64,000 nt of DNA from Atherinomorus stipes. Taxonomy: Eukaryota; Chordata; Actinopteri; Atheriniformes; Atherinidae. The position numbers were made by a program, and so were the translations under genes. The stretch is taken from the NCBI GenBank assembly GCA_023101725.1, contig JALJCO010007852.1:616553-680552 (forward strand). Direction: 5' to 3'. Within the stretch, counting starts at the first letter, position 1; each line of letters begins with the position of its first letter. The notes beneath the pieces were generated by a model. The model had not been told where the DNA came from and did no database searches. It worked only from the letters and a program-made list of their open reading frames with translations. Below, in pieces: positions 11,698-23,649 of the stretch.

Positions 11698-12186
11698 AAA
11701 GCCCCGTTTCCCACCCGCAGGTTTGGTTCGGGTCGGGCCAGGCCGGATTGGGTGGGTTTTGGTACAGATGTGTTGATTTCACGTTGCGTCCCCACAGCAA
11801 ACTGAAACCTTACTCTGGAGGCAGAGTATTAACCGGATAGTGCTACTACGTGATTGCGTGACATCATCGACGTGCAACACCTTTTAACCAAAGCACCACA
11901 CCACACATGACAGAAAACAAAAGGAGTCACCTTTGTTTTTACGCCGGGTCACGTGGGAAGTGACAGATTTTTTAATGAATCAACGGATTGCTTTGTGTTA
12001 GCTCCACCTCTTTGGTCCAGATCGGTTAGATCAGTACCCTTACTGAAGGGTACCAAAAAAGTAGGCGGGGTCGGGTCGGATACAAGGGTACCCGTTCCAG
12101 TTTTTATCTGTGGAGACGCAAAAAAAACATGGACCGATCCAACCCGACCCAACCCGACCCAGACCCGCTGGTGGAAACGGGGCTTA
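11698..12186. mobile_element. MITE with GC-rich inverted ends (hAT-like)
   Basis: The left end AAAGCCCCGTTTCCCACC and the reverse complement of the right end (TTAAGCCCCGTTTCCACC) form terminal inverted repeats, continued by GGTCGGGT-type words on both sides. About 490 bp long, no coding capacity. A second, heavily interrupted copy spans 19862-22881 and shares the internal words ATCAACGGATTGC and AGCTCCACCTCTTTGG. The hAT assignment is inference from the end sequence, and no clear target duplication was found. Confidence 0.65.
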
Positions 12187-12273
12187 AGTCCCAGTGCCAG
12201 CCTGTTTTTTTTGCTGTGTGTAACCAGTTGTGAAGCTGTTTGGTAGTAACAGCAGGGCATGTCTTCCATACAG

Positions 12274-14323
12274 CACTGCAAAAACTCAAATCTTAGCAAG
12301 TACTGTATATGTTTCTAATTTCTCGTTAAAATATCTCACCACACTTAAAATAAGACAAAAATTACCTAAAGAGAAACATTTCAGTGAGATGTAAGATCTT
12401 GTTTTAAAGGTAGAGTCTGAAAAATAAACATTAGACCTGTGCAAGTGAAATCCGTCTCAATCCGTGCCTTTGGGCCTCTACTCGCGTGCAGTGATGCGTT
12501 TGAATGCGACTCTCTCTCTCCCTGCCTGTAATTCACTCTTTCGTTTTGTTTTGTCGTGTTCGGGACATTTCTGGGTGGAGATTTCTGTTTATATCACCAG
12601 CCAATGATGGAGCTAAGGACATGACGCTGTGTGGAAAGAAGCTCATGATTGGAGCAGAGGCCAGTCACTCGAACCAGAAGAAAAGGTAAGAGCTTTAGAT
12701 AATGCAAGTTGGAAAACCAGTTTGGCTTTTACCCGCTTCTGAGCTCTGAAGGACATAGATATAAACACTAGATGCCGCCTGTGGACCCATAGCGTACATC
12801 GGCTCAGTCGCCATCTTGGGCAGGGGTTTCTTACCAGCAGTTAGGTCCATATCTATGGTTAGGTCGCATTTCTTCGACTTCATGCCGAAAGATTTGTCAG
12901 CCATCTGCAGCTGTCATTGACTTCAGACCAGGAGACTTGGACAGAACTGGACAGTTCACTTGTTTGAAAGGACTGATACCATCTAGTTTTACTTTTCCTC
13001 ATCGTTTTTGCAAACTTTGTATCATGACAATTTCTCACATGATCAAAATATTTCAGTGTTCACTAAATAATTATAAAAGAAACGGTTAGAAAGTTTTCCT
13101 TTTTGAATTCATCCTCATATAAATATTTAAAACTTAATTAGTCACCCTTCATGTTAAAATGAAATATTCTGAGAAGACATTTTTTTAAACATCACATGAA
13201 TGAGTTATTCTTATATTTATTTATCTAGACTGACCAGAAACACAAACCTGATAAAGGCCCTGTGAAAAACAAAATTATTACACACCTTGTAGCTAAAATC
13301 AGCTCACATTTACCTGAAGCAATACTGGATGATGGGCATGAGGAGAGTGAATAAATTCACATGGATTATTCTGTTGTTATGGTACATTCAACCTGATTTT
13401 AATGTGTTCAAATTTGTAGTTTTTACTACTTTAGATTTTTACTCAGGATTTTTTTTTCAAATGAAATATAAAAAAGCAGCCTGACCAGCACTATTATGTA
13501 TGAAACACAGCAAATCTGACTTGCCGTGTCTCATACATGGCGCTGGTCACGCTAGTGTACCAGGCTATAAAATCACTGTATGCATGTGGTTGTGCGTCTA
13601 AGTATGTGTGTATGTAAATGAAATAATCTATGCTTTGTCATGAATATCATACATATATAATAAACCAAGCGGCTTAAACATTGTTTGAAAATTGAGTCAG
13701 TTTTGGAGTATTTAATCAGAGATAGATCTCTGTCTACATTGATAATGCAATGAGGAGACGTGGCTTCCCCCTGCCTAAGATGGTGGCCGAGCTGACGTAT
13801 CGCTCCAATGGACAGCAGCGTCGGAAGCGGCATCTAGTGACATCTATGTCTGAGGGAGAGGCTTGAAGCTGAATAGGCTGAAGAATGAGGCGGCCATTAG
13901 CCTGAGAAGGAGGGGCACTCAGTTTGAATACTGTTGTTTGCAAACAGAAATGCTGTGGGGACTTCGGACTCTATCTTTAAGGCAATGCATCTTATATTAT
14001 TAAGAAATTTTAAAAAGAAATTTTGCTTGTTCTGTTGGCAGAATTTTTTTGCTTATTACAAGCAAAAAAAAAAAAAAATCTTTTCACTTATTTTAAGAGT
14101 GGCCAAGAAGTTTTTGCTTGTAATAAGCAAAAAATTCTACCAATGGCATAAGCAAAATTTTCTTGATGAGATTTCTTGAAATAAGATGCATTGTCTTAAA
14201 ACAAGATCTTGCATCTGACTGAAATGTTTCTCTCTAAGTAATTTAGTCTTATTTTGAGTATGATGAGATATTTTGACTAGAAATGAGAAAAATATGCTTG
14301 CTAAGATTTGAGTTTTTGTAGTG
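12274..14323. mobile_element. CACTA-like DNA transposon, about 2.05 kb, with nested element
   Basis: The left end (CACTGCAAAAACTCAAATCT, 12274 onward) and the reverse complement of the right end (CACTACAAAAACTCAAATCT, ending 14323) match through about 140 bp, to the word CAAGATCTTGTTTTAA. Ends starting CACTA/CACTG are typical of the CMC/EnSpm superfamily. A further inverted repeat of about 100 bp (13975-14190) centres on an A-rich loop near 14070. No transposase is visible. A possible exon-like stretch with a donor AAG/GTAAGA lies at about 12600-12690 but is not supported enough to call. Confidence 0.65.
12752..13851. mobile_element. Nested element with about 85-bp inverted ends
   Basis: The left end (GACATAGATATAAACACTAG, GATGCCGC) and the right end in reverse complement (AGACATAGATGTCACTAGAT, GCCGC) are inverted copies. 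The similarity continues to GCCATCTTGGGCAGGGG on the left and CCACCATCTTAGGCAGGGG on the right. The element lies wholly inside the CACTA-like transposon, so it is younger. No protein is visible. Confidence 0.6.
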
Positions 14324-15067
14324 AGGGGTGTCTGAGAGGTAAACTGGATTCCACTTGCAGAGGGGAGAGTAGGACTATCATTTAGTGGTTGTAAGTGACC
14401 AGCTGTACATAAACTGGCTCCAGGAAAACTTAATTCTCTTGAACTGGGTTATATTTGTGTTTGTGTCTAACTTAACCAATTATGCTTTTTACTTCCTTCT
14501 CTTTTTCTTTGTTTTGACTTCCTTGGCTCCTCTATTTTTCTTCATGATGCTTGTAGGTTGAGCATTATGCAAACATGTTATTATGATAAGACATTAAAAG
14601 CTCCCGATTTACGTAAGGAAAACATCATGGTTAGGCACTGAAATCGTATACATGATAGCATACATTCTTTTGTACATTTTTGCTGGCATTTTCCCTGTTT
14701 CCATGGCAACATGATCTGCAACAGGTATGTTGCTAGCTTAGTGAAAACCTACACATCCTAAAATGATGCCATTGGGATTTCCCAACTGATGAAACTTGAC
14801 AAAACATGCAGCCAATTAAGCTGATATGTTGTTAAGATTAGGGTTGAGTAACATTACAAGGTTAACAATGGCCTTCGAACTGAACACCAGGGTTTTAGTA
14901 TCACACAGGTGGATGTATTTTAACGTGGTCATCACCATGGTAATTGATACTCGTAACACAGCCTCCAAATTTCAAATGTAGTTTTGCATTTACCTTAAAT
15001 TGGCTGTGGAAAGTCTCCCCTCACCACAAATTCTTTTCAATGATATTCTCTATGAGTTATACTGTAT
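14324..15067. other. No gene seen
   Basis: AT-rich sequence with no supportable feature. Confidence 0.4.
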
Positions 15068-15357
15068 ACAGATGCGGGCATGAAAAAGTAACGCCTTTTT
15101 CTGCCAGAAGTGGTGCAGTAATAGTGCACTATTACTGCACTATCACTGGCTGAATGATTTGTCCCGCGAATACATCATCACGCACGGTGTCCAAACTTGG
15201 CGTGTGGAAACGTCCTTTTTCCGGGCATTCAAACATGCTCTGAAATTGTTTCCCCTGGACACACAGGTGTTTCTCCGTGCAATTGAATTAGCAGACAAGT
15301 TGCTGGTAAGTGGCTGGCAGTCGGCAGAAAGGGGAACTTTTTCATGCCCGCATCTGT
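15068..15357. mobile_element. 290-bp MITE
   Basis: The termini ACAGATGCGGGCATGAAAAA and the inverted right end match for at least 22 bp and continue imperfectly (TTTTCTGCC / CTTTCTGCCG). The element has no coding capacity. The inner stretch AGTGCACTATTACTGCACTA at 15121-15141 is itself an imperfect palindrome. The superfamily is unknown. Confidence 0.7.
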
Positions 15358-16840
15358 ACATCTTCGGCTGAAAGAGTTTTCATATGCATGAATATACATA
15401 ACTATTGAGCCCTGTTTTGACAATGCTATCCAGTACAGCCATGCAGTTGGAGAATTCATTCTAAGCCACATCAGTTCATTATATTGCATCTAATTATTCT
15501 AATTGTGTACAATATATCACAGAAAAAGTTCAATTTATTATGGCAAAAACTAAAAAAAATATATAAAGGAGACAATTTTTCTGCACTTCTTAAGATAGAG
15601 ATAAGCACTCTAAAGCAGTCAACAATGCAGCATGTGCTGTATGTAATTTAGATGTCTGACTTAACAAATATTAATTGCATGTTTGGTTAAAATCATGTTT
15701 AAAATGACTGCTTTTTAGATCTTAATAGGCACAAACATTTGGACCAAGGAGTGGGAGTCACTATTGAAACAACAATGACATGATCCTTCACTGTCTTCCC
15801 ACCCACAAACTGTTCATTGTGATGGATGGAGTGCCTTGCTAAGCCAGAAGCACAGCTGCAGGGACTGAACTGTAAATTGGTCTCAGGGGTGGATGGTGAG
15901 TGCTTTTACTCACATTTGGCTGAATTCCGCACTTTTAAATGTTCTGTGTTGATCGACAATTCTGTCCCACAATACAAGCACCAGAGAGGGGAGGTTCTCT
16001 CAGCAGGCAGACCAGCCTGGACCTGCCAACACTGGGCTCTTATCACTCCATATATTAGCCTTTGGTTAAAGAGGTTCATCTTTAAACATTAATCCCCAAC
16101 CTTCTATTTTTTTTTTATCACTTTGTAAGTACATAACCAAACCAGCTAACCACAGGCAAAGTGACTGAGCCAGGATGCATGTAAATGCTTACTTTAAATA
16201 GTTTTTGTTATTATAACTTTCTATTACCCCGACTATCATTTTCTCAGCTATCACTGTCTATAGATGGGAAGGGTCTGCCCACCAATGCCTCTGTGGTTCT
16301 GCTTGCATTTCCTGAGCTGTGTGCAGTTCCGGTTGTCATCAGCTTCTCTGTCCAGACAATGACTAAAGAGCGCACTGCAGAGGAGGGTGAGCCTTGTTTC
16401 ACGACTCAACACTCACCTCTGTGGAAGCAGGACTAAGTAAGAGTTTAATTCTGTTAACATACTGCTCTCTGCACACCGGGCAAGCCAGGTTCAATGGGGC
16501 CTGATTTATGTGCTGACAGGCTGTGGAGGCTTGGTCTGTTCTGTGTGCAGTGGAAGACATATCACTGCTGGAAGCTAAATAAAAAATCAATGAAAGTGGG
16601 GCTGGTTGGTTAGGGAGAGTGTCCGCCCGGCTGGAGTTAAACAGCATTTTAACTCTCTGTTGACTGAGACTGGGGGACCAGCCATTGATTTTACACTGCC
16701 TCACCCTCCCACTCTCTTTTAATAAATCAGGCTGGTGTGTCTGCATGTGTGTGTGGAGAAGCACTTCAGTTTCCATCTGTCAACCAAAGGGATGTAAGTG
16801 ATTGCACGACATATTTTCAATTCAAATGGAACTTTACACA
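15358..16840. other. No gene seen
   Basis: Single-copy sequence within the window. Short frames between 15826 and 16776 carry no domain that I recognise and have no splice support. Confidence 0.35.
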
Positions 16841-17370
16841 TACAGTGTGTATGGAAAGTATTCAGACCCCTTTAAACTTTTTACTCTTTGTTTCATTGCA
16901 GCCATTTGCTAAAATTAAAAAAGTTCATTTTATTTCTCATTAATGTCACTCAGCACCCCATCTTAACAGAAAAAAACAGAAATGCAGAAAATTTTGCTAG
17001 TTTATTAAAAAAAGAAAAACTGAAATATCACATGGTCATAAGTATTCAGACCCTTTGCAGTGACACTCATATTTAACTCACAGGCTATCCATTTTTTCTG
17101 ATCCTCTTTGAGATGGTTCTACTCCTTCATTGGAGTTCAGCTGTGTTTAATTAAACTGATTGGACTTGATTAGGAAAGGCACACACCTGTCTACTGTATA
17201 TAAGACCTTCCAGCTCACAGTGCATGTCAGAGCAAATGAGGATCATTTGGTGGAAGGAAATGTCCAAGGAGCTCAGAGACAGAACTGTGGCGAGGCACAG
17301 ATCTGGACAAGGTTACAAAAGAATTTCTGCAGCACTGAAAGGTTCCTAAGAGCACGGTCCCTGCACATGA
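16841..17370 (+). pseudogene. Truncated Tc1-like transposon, left end only
   Basis: Starts TACAGTGTGTATGGAAAGTA then TTCAGACCCC, a typical Tc1-like terminal sequence, with a second inner copy (AAGTATTCAGACCC, near 17040) as in inverted-repeat/direct-repeat type Tc1 elements. The part before the transposase (ATATAAGACCTTCCAGC) follows, then a start region of the enzyme in broken frame to about 17370, where similarity stops. Everything encoding the catalytic domain is absent. Confidence 0.7.
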
Positions 17371-18323
17371 ATCCTGACTGACTCCCCTTCACCCCCCTTC
17401 AAAAATGCTCTTAAGTCAAGTTAAAGTTTTTACAGAGTGGTGTTGAGTATCAGCAGATGGTCTTGAGCACGTCAAGCACCTCTGCCAAATATCTGTGTTA
17501 GCTATAGACCAGCATAGATTGGCTATGCAAGTTAATCCCCACAGTAGGCTCCTGAAGTATGAGACCAGAGTGAAACTATTTAGTTTAAATGCAAAAAGTT
17601 TCTAACATAATGTGCAAGAGGAAACTGTGTTCTATTTTGTAACTAGACCTGAGTTCAAGAATGAGAACTGACTGAAAGTTTACTTTAGTCAGGTTATTTT
17701 GTCCTTAGAGGTTGAATATGGAACATTTTTATTAAAAGCTATATTTAAAAGAAAAAAAAACTCTTCACAAGTCATTTAGAGGGGTGCAGAATGTAAGTAC
17801 ATTTCCTAAAAAAATTGTATTTAACCTGAAAATAAATATAAAATAATTTTTAACGGGCTTGTCAATAGCATTATGTAGGGTGAGGAAGATTAAGAAACGA
17901 AACTCGGCTGCGGATTGGGCTTGGTAACTGAGCAGAGGCAAAGAGGGACAAAGAAGGAAGAAGCGTTTTCCCCTTTGAGATACTTGCGATGGTGTGTGGG
18001 AGAAAAATAAACCGGTGAATGGGGGGGTCTCAAAAAAGGGGGGTGGCGGGGGGGGGGAAAAAAAAAAGTTATATTTTTATATAATTTTAGTTTTTGGGGA
18101 AACAATAAACATATTTTTACCTTCTTCAACAGGGGTTGCGCCGGGGGAGGGGCAGGAGATCACTCAGGAAGGGAGGAAAGGGGGGGGGAGGATATTTTTT
18201 AGCTTCCTCCCCAAATAGAAAAAAGAGAGGCATTTTGTTTTTTTTTTTTCTCCCCCCTTAACATTTACAAACCAATAGTTCAGATTATTTTTGGCAACCA
18301 TTGTGGGTTGCCAAATGTGATCA
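17371..18323. other. No gene seen; homopolymer island at 17995-18260
   Basis: No supportable gene. From about 17995 the sequence becomes long runs of G, A and T (for example about 10 G followed by about 9 A near 18048-18067), which suggests either a purine-rich repeat or unreliable consensus. Confidence 0.4.
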
Positions 18324-19253
18324 TTGTGTGGCAACAGTATGTTGGGCACAGTTAGGCTGGTACAGGGGGAAACAGTGGAAATGGCAAGTGAAGCAGCTGC
18401 TTCAGAGCCCTGGAGATATTGTTATCCGTCTCTGAAGAGGAGTGACACGAGAAGAGCAAAAACTAGTGTAAATTTAGGTGAAAACTTCACTAGATGGAAC
18501 CGCATAAATGTTTTCCATGGCATAAAAACGGGTAACTGGCAACTTTCCTCCTGGATCTGTAAGCTAACTTGTTTGCTAACGTGGGTCACGTTAGCTGTCA
18601 GTTATAAACTCCTCTGCATACTTGTTGGACATGATGCAGGCTGTTGGTCACTTGTATCGGCAGCAAGCCTGGCGACCAAGTGGCTGGAGTTGGTTTTTTT
18701 GCTGTTGCAACTACAACCTAGACACACACGATGTCGCTGTTCTATCCGTATTCCATATTCAACCTTTAAAGATGCACAATGTAACTTTTTGACCTATGTG
18801 TTTCTGACTCGTTTTGATGGCACACCAACATTCATTGTGCGCATTTCTAAAGCAGCGTCTCGAGGGTCAGAAACTGCACTATATAAATTTTCCATCCTGG
18901 ACGTGGCCATGACGTTGCAGCCGACTGCGTGCTGCCACTTGTCAGCTGCTGCTCCCGTTTCTATCCGCTGTTTTTCATCTGCCACTGTTTATTATGCAGC
19001 AAACAAAGGCAGCATGTCTGAGTACGAAACAAATGATGATGCCGATATTCCATTTCACACAACACCAAAGGGATACCTTTATGAACCGGAATACACAGAA
19101 GATGATCTAAATCAGATGGAGTTAGAACGGGCAGAGAGAAGGAGAAACACGGTTCTGTTTTATAGAAGACTATATTCACCTGATCTCCACATGACACCAT
19201 GGGTATGTGGTCTGGCACAGCATGTAACATCAAGGGACATCAGGAATACCTGA
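18324..19253 (+). CDS. Uncertain open frame, possible repeat-associated exon
   Basis: A frame of 309 codons without a stop, long for this base composition. The first two thirds show no domain. The last part, from a methionine at 19015, reads SEYETNDDADIP, then GYLYEPEYTEDDL, then a charged ELERAERRRN stretch. A similar short YLYEPEYTEEEL-type segment occurs in many fish multi-copy proteins linked to transposable elements (some labelled P2X7-like). That link is from memory and is not proved here. There is no clear promoter or splice structure. It may be one exon of a transposon-derived gene starting at 19015, or chance. Confidence 0.25.
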   Translation: MCGNSMLGTVRLVQGETVEMASEAAASEPWRYCYPSLKRSDTRRAKTSVNLGENFTRWNRINVFHGIKTGNWQLSSWICKLTCLLTWVTLAVSYKLLCILVGHDAGCWSLVSAASLATKWLELVFLLLQLQPRHTRCRCSIRIPYSTFKDAQCNFLTYVFLTRFDGTPTFIVRISKAASRGSETALYKFSILDVAMTLQPTACCHLSAAAPVSIRCFSSATVYYAANKGSMSEYETNDDADIPFHTTPKGYLYEPEYTEDDLNQMELERAERRRNTVLFYRRLYSPDLHMTPWVCGLAQHVTSRDIRNT

Positions 19254-19439
19254 TGCTGCAACAATGTCTACTGTGTTTGTCTACGGTGTGAATGTATTCG
19301 TGTTTGTTGTAATTAAAAGACAACTGCACTTGGAGCACTCCATTTTATAGAAGTCACATGTGAAAAGCTATCAGCTCCTCATTATTTTCTTCATTTCCAT
19401 TTCTATTTTGTTTATGGTGTGTGTCTGGCACTTATATTG

Positions 19440-19782
19440 GGGCAGCTGTGGCTCAGGTGGTAGAACAGGTCGGCTAAGGATCGGCGGTTCGAATCCCAAT
19501 CCCCCAGCCATCTGTCCTTGTGTCCTTGAGCAAAACACTTAACCCTCCTTGCCTCCAGTGAGGGGACCACAGGTGTATGAATGTGTGTGAATGTTCCGGT
19601 GGTGGTCCGAGGGGCTGTAGGCACGGAATGGCTACCTCGCTTCCATCAGTCTGCTCCAGGGCAGCTGTGGCTACATACGTAGCTTACCAATGAGGAGTGA
19701 ATGAATAATGGATCTACTGCGAGCACTTTGAGTGCCTTGAAAAGCACGATATAAATCTAATCCATTATTATTATTATTATCA
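19440..19782 (+). repeat. tRNA-derived SINE with LINE-like tail
   Basis: Head GGCAGCTGTGGCTCAGGTGG is an A-box-like region, with B box GGTTCGAATCC at about 19486-19496. The body holds TGAGCAAAACACTTAACCC. The 3' end CTTTGAGTGCCTTGAAAAGC, then TATAAATCTAATCCATTATT, is the tail shared by many fish SINEs and LINEs, finishing in an ATT repeat. Full length as far as I can see. Confidence 0.8.
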
Positions 19783-19861
19783 TGGTTTTATTATTTCGGC
19801 TCTCAATTGAATTTCCCTTCTGGGATAAATAAAGTATTTTTCATTTAATTTTAGGACATTT

Positions 19862-22800
19862 AAGCCTATTTCCTCCCGCGGGTCTGGGTTGGATCGGGTG
19901 GGTTTTGGTACGGATATGTTGATTCCACGTTGCGCCCCCACCACATATTGTACCCTTACCCTGGAGATTGAGTTGAACTGGATAGTGCTGCTACGTGATT
20001 GCGTGACATCATCACAGTGCAACACCTTTTAAAGCCAGACTTGGTCATCTTGCTCAGAAACACAATGGCCCAATCCCAAAACGCCCCCTACACACTACCC
20101 CTTAATTTTCGAGTGTCACTCCCAATGAAGTCACACTCGCAGCTGTGGAGGCGCTTTGATTGGAGGTGGAGGGTTTTAATGAGAATGAGACACCGTCTTC
20201 CCTCTACTGGAAAAGGAAAGCAGTCATGGTCTTATTTACACCAACACGCCCGTGTCAAATATATCTGTGTGGAAATACTAACTCACACTCATGTGAAAAA
20301 AAATGTTTTATTTCAAAGAAATAATATTGATAATAATCCTAAGCAATTAAAGAAATGATGAAATTATCATTATTACTACTAATAGGCCTAATAATAATTA
20401 TTACTAATCATCGTTATTACTACTACTACTATTTTTAATTATAATGTATTATTACTATTATTATTATGCCAATCAGAGGTTTTTTTTTATTAATCTCAAT
20501 TAATAAATTAGGAAATTCATTCTCTGCATTTTCACCTATCTCAGGTTAAACCTGAGAGCAGTTGGTGGGTGGGTTAAGGACCTCACTCAAGGGTCCACAG
20601 TGGTTCACATGAGTGCCGTATTGGGGACTTGAACCAGGGTCTGCCTCGCCAAAGGCCGTGACATTACCACTACGCTACCCACTTCCTCTTGTGTTTCCGT
20701 ATGATCCTGTTTTCCTGCTAAATAGTTCCTTGCCATGAGCGCCAATAGCTGATGGAAAATCTGCAGCATCATCACTTTTTTCCCCCATAGAATAACTTTA
20801 TTTGTGATTTTCTATAAGTATTGACAAACGTGCAGGACACGTCTAGAACTCGTGCAGAACACGGCTGTTTCCTCCTCCATTTAGCTGTTGCACCCGTTGC
20901 AAATTTCTAGCGAGTCTGCACTGATGCAGACTCGCTGATTAAGGGTGGAACAGTCCACTCGCCCTCCACCCTACGCGGTTTGGGACGGCCCTTAATATGG
21001 CAGAGCCTCCGCGGGAACGCGCAAACAGAACGGTAGTATTTAGGGGTCGGTTTGGGATTTGGCCTTTTTGTTATAGTGGGTGAAATGGTCCTTCCATCCT
21101 GACCGTATCAATACAACAAGTATTCATCAAAAGAAGGCAAAAAAAGCCCTATTCTGACTGGATTAGTATTATCTAGGGACTACATATAATAAATAAATTA
21201 CCCCCAACGTCTATTTTTTATATGGCGCATTCACACTGGATAACTTAAGTCTGAGATTTGACTGAAATTCACAGACATCCAGCAGATATGATGTCAACAT
21301 GCTGCATATTGCGTAACATCTGCCTTCGAGTGTGTTTCATGGCAGTGGATGATGATTCAGAAACAAATGTGTTAAATAACACACGGACAGTCGTAACCAC
21401 GCTTAGAGAACTTGTCCATGTCAGCATGTTGTCCAAACCTAAACGTTTCTCGCTGCGGGAACGGGACTAGGGAATCTCCCTGATCACTCCGATTAAAGTT
21501 AATGTGAGTATATTATATAAACATGATACTTTGGAGGAAAAATTTTTGGCTCATTTTTGAAAAGGAAATAAAATGCGTCAAGGAAACAAATACCGCCATT
21601 CGGGTCATTTCTGTAAATAAGAGATGTCCTCGCATGGATTAGTTTAGAGGCTGAGTTTAAAAATTATAGGTATTTGGGGGAAATTTTAGAAATAGATGCG
21701 ATTCTGGATTAAAATACAGACAACGTAATTATTACAAATTACATGTGGTCCCTATATAATAATAATCCAGTCAGAAAGGGCAAAAGTCAGACCTCTGTGA
21801 GAGCTGCAGTTCTGTAAAACTCAGACCAACCCCTGCCATTCGCACCGAAAGGCAGGAATTGGTCATTCGCAACTAATAAAAAGAACGAATCGATGCCTTC
21901 ATGTCTCGTCTCTGTCCCTCCTCTCTTACTGTCCCCCACATGACCCCCCTTGTGTGCCGCTCACTGTAAACAAATACAGCTAACGGACTGCTAACTGCTG
22001 CTGTGCCAAAACAACAAAACAAAACAACAGATAAGGATTCAGTCTTGGAGGTGTTGACTTTTGCAGTGTGGACTTTTTACACCGCAGAAGGAGTTGGAAG
22101 TGAGTGGGCTGCGCGGGACGTGATGTATTTTTTCAACTAATCAACGGATTGCAATGTGTTAAGCTCCACCTCTTTGGTCCAGATTGGTTAGATCATTACC
22201 CCTATGGAGGGGTACCAAAAAAGTCGGACAGTTGGGTTGGATGTAAGGGTACCCGTCCCAGTTTTTAGCTGTGGAGACCATTAACTGTCAATAGAGAGGG
22301 ACGAACCTTCCGCTACGTCACCCGTTGGTTTCTGAAGAGCTAAAAGTGAAGCCAATTGGGCGTGTCCCATCGTCGCCATCTTGCCATGTCACGTGTGTCA
22401 TCACTCCCAAAAAATACTGAAATAGGCAAAGGCAAGGCCGCTCCAAGCCATGATTGACAGCTGACTTGCTCTGGGCTAAACGCTAGCCGAGCTAACTCGA
22501 AGCTAACGAGCTAACAAAGATTAGCCCCCTAAGTGGTGGTGTAAAGGTAAACGGATGGGTTATAAAAAAAAAATTCTCCCCCTCATAGTTGACATGGAGG
22601 TAAACCTGACCTATTAAACCTAAAATAATTTTTTGAACCAGGCTCTAAACATGTTTATTTCTGCTGTGAACATGTTTATTTCTGCTGTGAAGTTGGTATT
22701 TTTAACATGGGAGTCTTTGGGGATTTGCTCTGTTTTGCAGCCAGCCCCTAGTGATCAAGGGAGAACTACAAAAAAATGTACTTCTTCCGGGTAGCCTCAT

Positions 22801-22881
22801 AGTTGGCCACCGGAGGTTGCAGCTTGGTGGAGGCGCAAAAACACGTGACCCGACTTAGACCCGCTGGTGGAAACAGAGCTT
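19862..22881. mobile_element. Second copy of the 11.7-kb MITE, expanded to 3 kb by insertions
   Basis: The left arm (19862-20035) matches the left half of the MITE at 11698-12186, including TTGCGTGACATCATC and GTGCAACACCTTTTAA. The right arm resumes at about 22118-22280 (ATCAACGGATTGC, GCTCCACCTCTTTGGTCCAG) and again at 22830-22881 (GACCCGCTGGTGGAAAC). The pieces are in the same order as in the intact copy, so the 2.1 kb and 0.55 kb between them are later insertions or replacement sequence. Confidence 0.6.
20067..21064. mobile_element. MITE-like element with GGCCCAATCCCAA ends, carrying a SINE
   Basis: The left end GGCCCAATCCCAAAACG and the right end in reverse complement (GGCCAAATCCCAAACCG) are inverted repeats. 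The same end family is seen at 41821-42518. Inside, at about 20555-20690, lies a SINE in reverse orientation with a B-box-like GAACCAGGGTC and TTAAGGACCTCACTCAAGGG, related to the SINE at 5236. The remaining 21065-22115 holds nothing I can name. Confidence 0.55.
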
Positions 22882-23640
22882 TAGAGGAGTGATGCAGCTG
22901 TTGTTTGTCCCTTTTGACAAATAAAATAATACATTCCTCATAAAATATATCTATTTTTCCAACAAAAATCGCCTGTAAAACCCACTTTGGTAATTTGTCT
23001 GGACCAACCACAGCCTTTAGTGTCGTCAATCAATTATCAACCAATTTTCGTCAGGCGGAGAATCTGAGCGCATCTGGTACCTACACCGGCCTGGATGACT
23101 CAATATAAAACTTAATGGCCTGGATTACTGGCTCAAAATGACAACTCCTTTATCTCCTTGGTTATCTTTTCCAGTTTCACACCTGCAGTGTAACTGTGTT
23201 GTAGTGTGAAGCTGGTAGTGGGAGCTGAACCCTGACAGTGAGAGCAGTGCTTTGGAAGAAAAAAAAGAAAAAATATGATTTCAAATTTTGACAGCTCTAT
23301 GCCTTAAATTAAAAAGATGTTTTTTAAAATGCATCTTTGCATGTCATTTTTTTTTTCTTTTAAGTTTATTATATTTTTTTCTGCCCACTTTCAGTGACAC
23401 ACTAATTTAATCTGAGGATCAATAACTATATAAACAAATAGATTACAATAAGTCATTATTAATGAGCAGGCAAAGGTAAAATATGCATAGAATCATCCAC
23501 AGTCTATTTTCAGTCTGTTTACTACAATCCCTGGGCAACCATTTCCTAACATTGCTTAAACAAAAAACAGTCATGAATTTTGGAAAGCTGGTAACCCATA
23601 ATGAAATATTTCCATGACAGTCTTTCTTAGATAAATCAGT
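22882..23640. other. No gene seen
   Basis: No supportable gene or repeat ends. Confidence 0.35.
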
Positions 23641-23649
23641 GTTCTGTGT

